From Desulfobulbaceae bacterium BRH_c16a (GTDB taxonomy: Bacteria > Desulfobacterota > Desulfobulbia > Desulfobulbales > Desulfocapsaceae): 64,000 nucleotides of DNA. Under the pieces are notes generated by a model, which had not been told where the DNA came from, did not search any database, and saw nothing but the letters and a program-made list of their open reading frames with translations. This document shows, piece after piece, positions 60,862-64,000 of this stretch; positions within the stretch are counted from its first letter, which is position 1; the number at the start of each line of letters is the position of its first letter. The stretch lies in the NCBI GenBank assembly GCA_000961725.1, contig LADS01000063.1, positions 53,311 to 117,310 of the forward strand. Direction: 5' to 3'. A program made the translations under genes and the position numbers.

Positions 60862-62175
60862 TCAAGGGGCAACCATCTGCTGAAGTGCTGTGGTTTTGCG
60901 CCAGAAAACCAGGGCATCGTAGCGAACGGCAATCTGCGCGGTGAGATAATAGCCGGGCATTTCGTCTTCCGGGGTGTAGGTCACACCGATTCCGCGATGC
61001 AGGAGTGGTTGCGACCATAACCCGGCGTCCTCTTTATCCTCCCACAGCAACAGCGGGTTATCCCACCCCCCACTCTCAAGCAGCGCCTCCAAGGAGCCGC
61101 CTCTTGCCGGCGGCACCGTCATGACGACGGGAGGCCTGCCCCATTCCGTTGCCGCCAGAACGGTGCCGCCATATCCGGCACTGCCCAGGATGAAGACATT
61201 TTCAGGCCCCAGCGATTCGCGCATCAGACGGCCGAAGTTGATAAGCCCGGTATCCTCGACATCCGTTCCGGACATATCGCCGACATGACTGTTATGCGCC
61301 CAGGCAACAATGCCCTGCGCCGCTTCCGGCGAGTCGAAAAGACTTCGCACGTACCAGGCAAAATATCGCGAGCGGATATTCCACGCCTCGTATCTGTCGT
61401 GCGACATGGTCCGGTAGTATTGCTCGACGGCAATAAGCATGGTGAGTATCCGCCGCTGCTCCTGAGTAGGTTCGGCAATGGCACCGAGCAGTTCGGTGGC
61501 GAGCAGACTGCCGGTCTCCCGGCCGTCGACATACGCCCGGTTAAACAGCATGGGATCTTCCAGATAGGGCAGCCACCACTCATAGAGATCCAGATATTTT
61601 TGCCTGAGAAAGCTTCCGTCCGGCCACTGGCCGGCGAGGAAACGGAGAGAAGCGTCTGTTGCAAACTGCATATCCATGCCATAACAGCGGACCATTTTAT
61701 CCACCGGCAGCCTGCTGTTGAAATCCTTCAGATAGAGGACGAACTCGACCATCTCTTCATTGGCCCACACCCACTGCGGCCAGCGGGAGAACGCCTCGCC
61801 CAGCATCTGCCTGGCGCCGGTCTCTGCCGGCAGGAGCCCGCGAATGTAGGAGTCTACCTGCCGGGCGCTGTCCCATTCCGACTCCAGCACCACGACCCGC
61901 ACCCCCAGGTCTTCAATGAGATGTCGCGTCACCCATTTACGAAAGGCATAGTATTCATCGGTGCCATGGCTGGCATCGCCAAGCAAAAAGACTTTGCGGC
62001 CCTTCATCTTTTCGATCAGAGAGGCAAACCCCTGAGCCGCATCGGTGGCAAAGACCGGCAGGGTGGCGACCGGTAGCGAGGGACTTTGCCCCCCTGCCGT
62101 AAGAGAGCCTTGGCCGACAGGAAAAAAAAGAAGAAAAACCATGAGGATTCCTGCCCTTCGAATCGTATTTTTCAT
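60862..62175 (-). CDS. Erythromycin esterase-like exported protein
   Basis: The 437-residue protein has a signal peptide (cleavage near residue 27) and the erythromycin-esterase fold signs: L-L-G-D-A-S-H-G-T-D-E near 65-75, E-S-E-W-D near 98, a central Y-G-M-D-M-Q segment near 166 and V-A-W-A-H-N-S-H-V-G near 290. Family members hydrolyse macrolide lactones, or in other bacteria act on unknown substrates; the signal suggests an envelope location. Its 3' end lies at the edge of the repeat remnant. Confidence 0.85.
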   Translation of the reverse strand: MKNTIRRAGILMVFLLFFPVGQGSLTAGGQSPSLPVATLPVFATDAAQGFASLIEKMKGRKVFLLGDASHGTDEYYAFRKWVTRHLIEDLGVRVVVLESEWDSARQVDSYIRGLLPAETGARQMLGEAFSRWPQWVWANEEMVEFVLYLKDFNSRLPVDKMVRCYGMDMQFATDASLRFLAGQWPDGSFLRQKYLDLYEWWLPYLEDPMLFNRAYVDGRETGSLLATELLGAIAEPTQEQRRILTMLIAVEQYYRTMSHDRYEAWNIRSRYFAWYVRSLFDSPEAAQGIVAWAHNSHVGDMSGTDVEDTGLINFGRLMRESLGPENVFILGSAGYGGTVLAATEWGRPPVVMTVPPARGGSLEALLESGGWDNPLLLWEDKEDAGLWSQPLLHRGIGVTYTPEDEMPGYYLTAQIAVRYDALVFWRKTTALQQMVAP

Positions 62176-62409
62176 CCTCCCCCCGAATCAAAGAATACAT
62201 TATTATTTTAGGACCATGCAACTATCATTGTATTCATGATCGAGCTGCCGTGTCAAATAAACCAGACCGACCTGCGGCGGTTTTATCCTCGTCGTGCTTG
62301 AGGACTATAATTCGTGTTGCACACGGCAGGAATCTATGCTTGCTTGACCCTAGCCACGGAAGGCTGTAAATATAATGCTATGGTCAGTCCCTACTTCATG
62401 AGGTGTAAT

Positions 62410-63039
62410 ATGATTATCGGCAACATCCTGCTTATTTTCGGCCTTGCGACAATCCTTCTTGGGGGAGGGGCAAGCGCGGCGGCGGACCCGGCCGAGAAGG
62501 GGGAAAATGCTCAGAGCAAAGCCGAGGTACTGGAGCAGAGTGCCGCAGCCGAGGGTGTCGAAGCGGTCCCTTCTCCATCCGAGATTATTACAAAGGCTGA
62601 AGCACAGGCGGTCGATCCGGTCGGCGAAGAGCCCTTGGAAGATGCAATCACCTGTCTTTCACGCACCATCTACTGGGAGGCCAAAGGCGAGGGAGAGTCG
62701 GGCATGGAAGCAATCGCCAATGTGGTTATGAACCGGCTAGGCCATGAAGGCTTTCCAGGTACGATTTGTGACATAGTCAGGCAGGGCAGCGAGCAGGGTT
62801 CCTGCCAGTTCTCGTGGTGGTGTGATGGCCGCTCGGACGACGCGCAGGAGGAAAAATCCTACGAAATTGCCAAAGAAATAGCTCGGAAAGCTCTCAACCG
62901 CCAACTTAGGGATCGGACCGGTGGCGCCTTGTATTTCCACCACCGGAAGGTAACCCCCAGTTGGTCCTCGGAATTCATCAAGACGGCCGAGGTAGGCGAA
63001 CATATCTTCTACAAGCCTCACGGCGACGGGGCAAAATAA
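62410..63039 (+). CDS. SleB-type cell-wall hydrolase
   Basis: The ATG at 62410 with GAGGTGTAAT before it gives 209 residues; upstream in-frame ATGs lack a site. A signal or anchor segment (about 3-22) precedes an acidic linker. Residues 75-200 form a SleB (hydrolase_2) domain: L-S-R-T-I-Y-W-E-A-K-G-E-G-E-S-G-M-E-A-I-A with the catalytic Glu, then V-M-N-R and C-Q-F-S-W-W-C-D-G. Such enzymes cleave peptidoglycan glycan strands. The linker suggests a tethered or exported form. Confidence 0.88.
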   Translation: MIIGNILLIFGLATILLGGGASAAADPAEKGENAQSKAEVLEQSAAAEGVEAVPSPSEIITKAEAQAVDPVGEEPLEDAITCLSRTIYWEAKGEGESGMEAIANVVMNRLGHEGFPGTICDIVRQGSEQGSCQFSWWCDGRSDDAQEEKSYEIAKEIARKALNRQLRDRTGGALYFHHRKVTPSWSSEFIKTAEVGEHIFYKPHGDGAK

Positions 63040-63081
63040 GCCCTGAAAATTACGGCATATTTTTTATAAGGAATGAATCAA

Positions 63082-63387
63082 ATGACAATATCAGACTGGC
63101 TGGATGAAAGGGAAGCAGAAAACGTGGATGTATCGCAAATCGACTTGCCTGCAAATATGGCGTACGATGAAGACCCGGACGAGACTCTTTTTTACAAAGA
63201 GATCAAACCGTGCGGGTTGTTCTGCACCGAGAATCATCCCTTTTCTACGGTCGAACGATTTGGACACTGGTATTTATGTAGAGGCCAGGACAAGAAAGCC
63301 GGCATCCATTCATCGGAGATGAAGTGGAAGCTGTTCACCAGGGATAAAGATTTTGCCCTGCAGACGGCTAAAGCACGCATAGAATAA
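63082..63387 (+). CDS. Hypothetical small acidic protein
   Basis: The ATG at 63082 is placed nine bases after AAGGA (an ATG nine bases upstream is too close), giving 101 residues. The sequence is acidic at the N-terminus (W-L-D-E-R-E-A-E-N-V-D-V) with two Cys in C-G-L-F-C and H-W-Y-L-C-R-G. I recognise no family. It lies 43 bases after the hydrolase gene. Confidence 0.6.
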   Translation: MTISDWLDEREAENVDVSQIDLPANMAYDEDPDETLFYKEIKPCGLFCTENHPFSTVERFGHWYLCRGQDKKAGIHSSEMKWKLFTRDKDFALQTAKARIE

Positions 63388-63511
63388 CGGCAGCAGGAGG
63401 CTTAACCCAACTTTTTGCGAATAATTATCAAACTGCTCTGTAAGCCGCATTTTCATTTTGCGATAAATTTAAAACAACGCAATAACAGCAAGATAAAATT
63501 TTCTTGCGGTT

Positions 63512-64000
63512 TGTAGTGCCATAAAATAAATTTAATTGTTGACATGGGCTGTTTTTTATGCCACAATCGGCTCCATGTATATTCGAAGAACATCTATCAA
63601 AAGCAGGAAGGACGGGTCGCATTATTACAGCTATCGGCTGGTCGAATCCAAGCGTACTGAGAAGGGAGTGCGACAGCAGACCCTTCTCAATCTGGGTGCC
63701 GATTTTGCGCTGCCGAGAGAGCAGTGGTCTGACCTGACTAAACGGATCGAGGGCATTCTCAGCGGGCAACAGAGCTTGTTTGATGTTGATAGTGATATCG
63801 AACAGTTATCCCAGTCTTATGCTTCGAGAATTATCGCGTCATATCAAGATGTTGAAAGTATTGAAGATGACGACTTCCGTGAGGTCGACCTCGACAGTCT
63901 GGAAATGAGCAGGCCGCGCAGTGTTGGTGTCGAACATGTCACCCTGGAGGCCTTGCGGCTCCTGGACCTTGACAGCAAATTCAAGGAACTCGGCTTCAAT
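63512..64000 (+). mobile_element. IS1634-like insertion sequence, left part
   Basis: The probable left end TGTAGTGCCA (63512-63521) resembles IS1634-family termini as I recall them. A promoter TTGACA, 17 bases, CACAAT (63539-63567) and the transposase start follow. The right end lies outside the window, so the boundaries and target duplication cannot be checked. Confidence 0.6.
63575..64000 (+). CDS. IS1634-family transposase, N-terminal part (runs off right edge)
   Basis: From ATG 63575 the frame stays open to the end of the window (142 residues). The start M-Y-I-R-R-T-S-I-K-S-R-K-D-G-S-H-Y-Y and the segment R-L-V-E-S-K-R-T with Q-Q-T-L-L-N-L-G are typical of IS1634/IS4-group transposases. 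The DDE domain lies beyond the edge. It would cut and paste the element; no sign of degradation is seen in this part. Confidence 0.85.
   Translation, partial: MYIRRTSIKSRKDGSHYYSYRLVESKRTEKGVRQQTLLNLGADFALPREQWSDLTKRIEGILSGQQSLFDVDSDIEQLSQSYASRIIASYQDVESIEDDDFREVDLDSLEMSRPRSVGVEHVTLEALRLLDLDSKFKELGFN

Overview
The window reads as chromosome of a strictly anaerobic, respiring or acetogenic bacterium, most likely a Desulfobacterota member of the sulfate-reducer type. This is inferred from a complete carbonyl branch of the Wood-Ljungdahl pathway next to HdrD/DsrK-like iron-sulfur proteins, D-lactate dehydrogenases with Fe-S partners, Gram-negative envelope genes (RND pump, OmpA and LolA-like proteins) and a probable selenocysteine codon. 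No rRNA or tRNA gene and no CRISPR array was seen, so the taxonomy stays an inference.

Region 1 (1-18521, all minus strand) is the one-carbon and electron-transfer block. In transcription order it holds a 53-residue Cys-rich protein, the corrinoid-protein reductive activator (acsV), the corrinoid protein small subunit with a long TolA-like tail (acsD), CO dehydrogenase (acsA), acetyl-CoA synthase (acsB), the corrinoid protein large subunit (acsC) and methyltetrahydrofolate methyltransferase (acsE), then a terminator. A second module follows: a 94-residue protein, the nickel-insertion ATPase cooC, a second CO dehydrogenase (cooS) with its own promoter, and four small proteins including one DUF3786. 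At the left edge are two HdrD-like Fe-S proteins. One of them is interrupted by an in-frame UGA at the place of a conserved Cys, with a SECIS-like hairpin just after it: a selenoprotein.

Region 2 (18522-34384) is lactate and acetate metabolism plus signalling. A consensus sigma70 promoter overlapped by a PdhR/LldR-type operator drives a GlcD/GlcF-like D-lactate dehydrogenase, followed by ycaO. ackA is on the other strand. An OFA-type MFS carrier carries a second copy of the same operator upstream. A hybrid histidine kinase, a membrane GGDEF protein and a 1212-residue fused FAD/Fe-S dehydrogenase (DUF3683 type) follow. Lactate would be oxidised to pyruvate and acetyl-CoA, which is either converted to acetate by AckA or cleaved by CODH/ACS.

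Region 3 (34463-47506, minus) has an AcrAB-TolC-type pump with its TetR repressor and a clear operator, a thioesterase and SDR pair, a YhaO/YhaN-like nuclease-ATPase pair and a DUF985 cupin.

Region 4 (47532-54691) is accessory. It holds a 193-bp tandem array whose units are internally deleted copies of a GxxExxY (PD-(D/E)XK superfamily) gene that itself sits intact in the array, then hipBA, a LysR regulator divergent from an AhpD-like protein, and an arsenic operon (arsR-arsC-acr3).

Region 5 (54837-64000) is a five-gene exported-protein operon (FlgT-like, CsgG/PEGA, FecR, OmpA lipoprotein, retropepsin/PDZ), an inverted outlying piece of the 193-bp repeat, an erythromycin-esterase-like protein, a SleB-type cell-wall hydrolase, a small unknown protein and the 5' part of an IS1634-like transposase running off the right edge.
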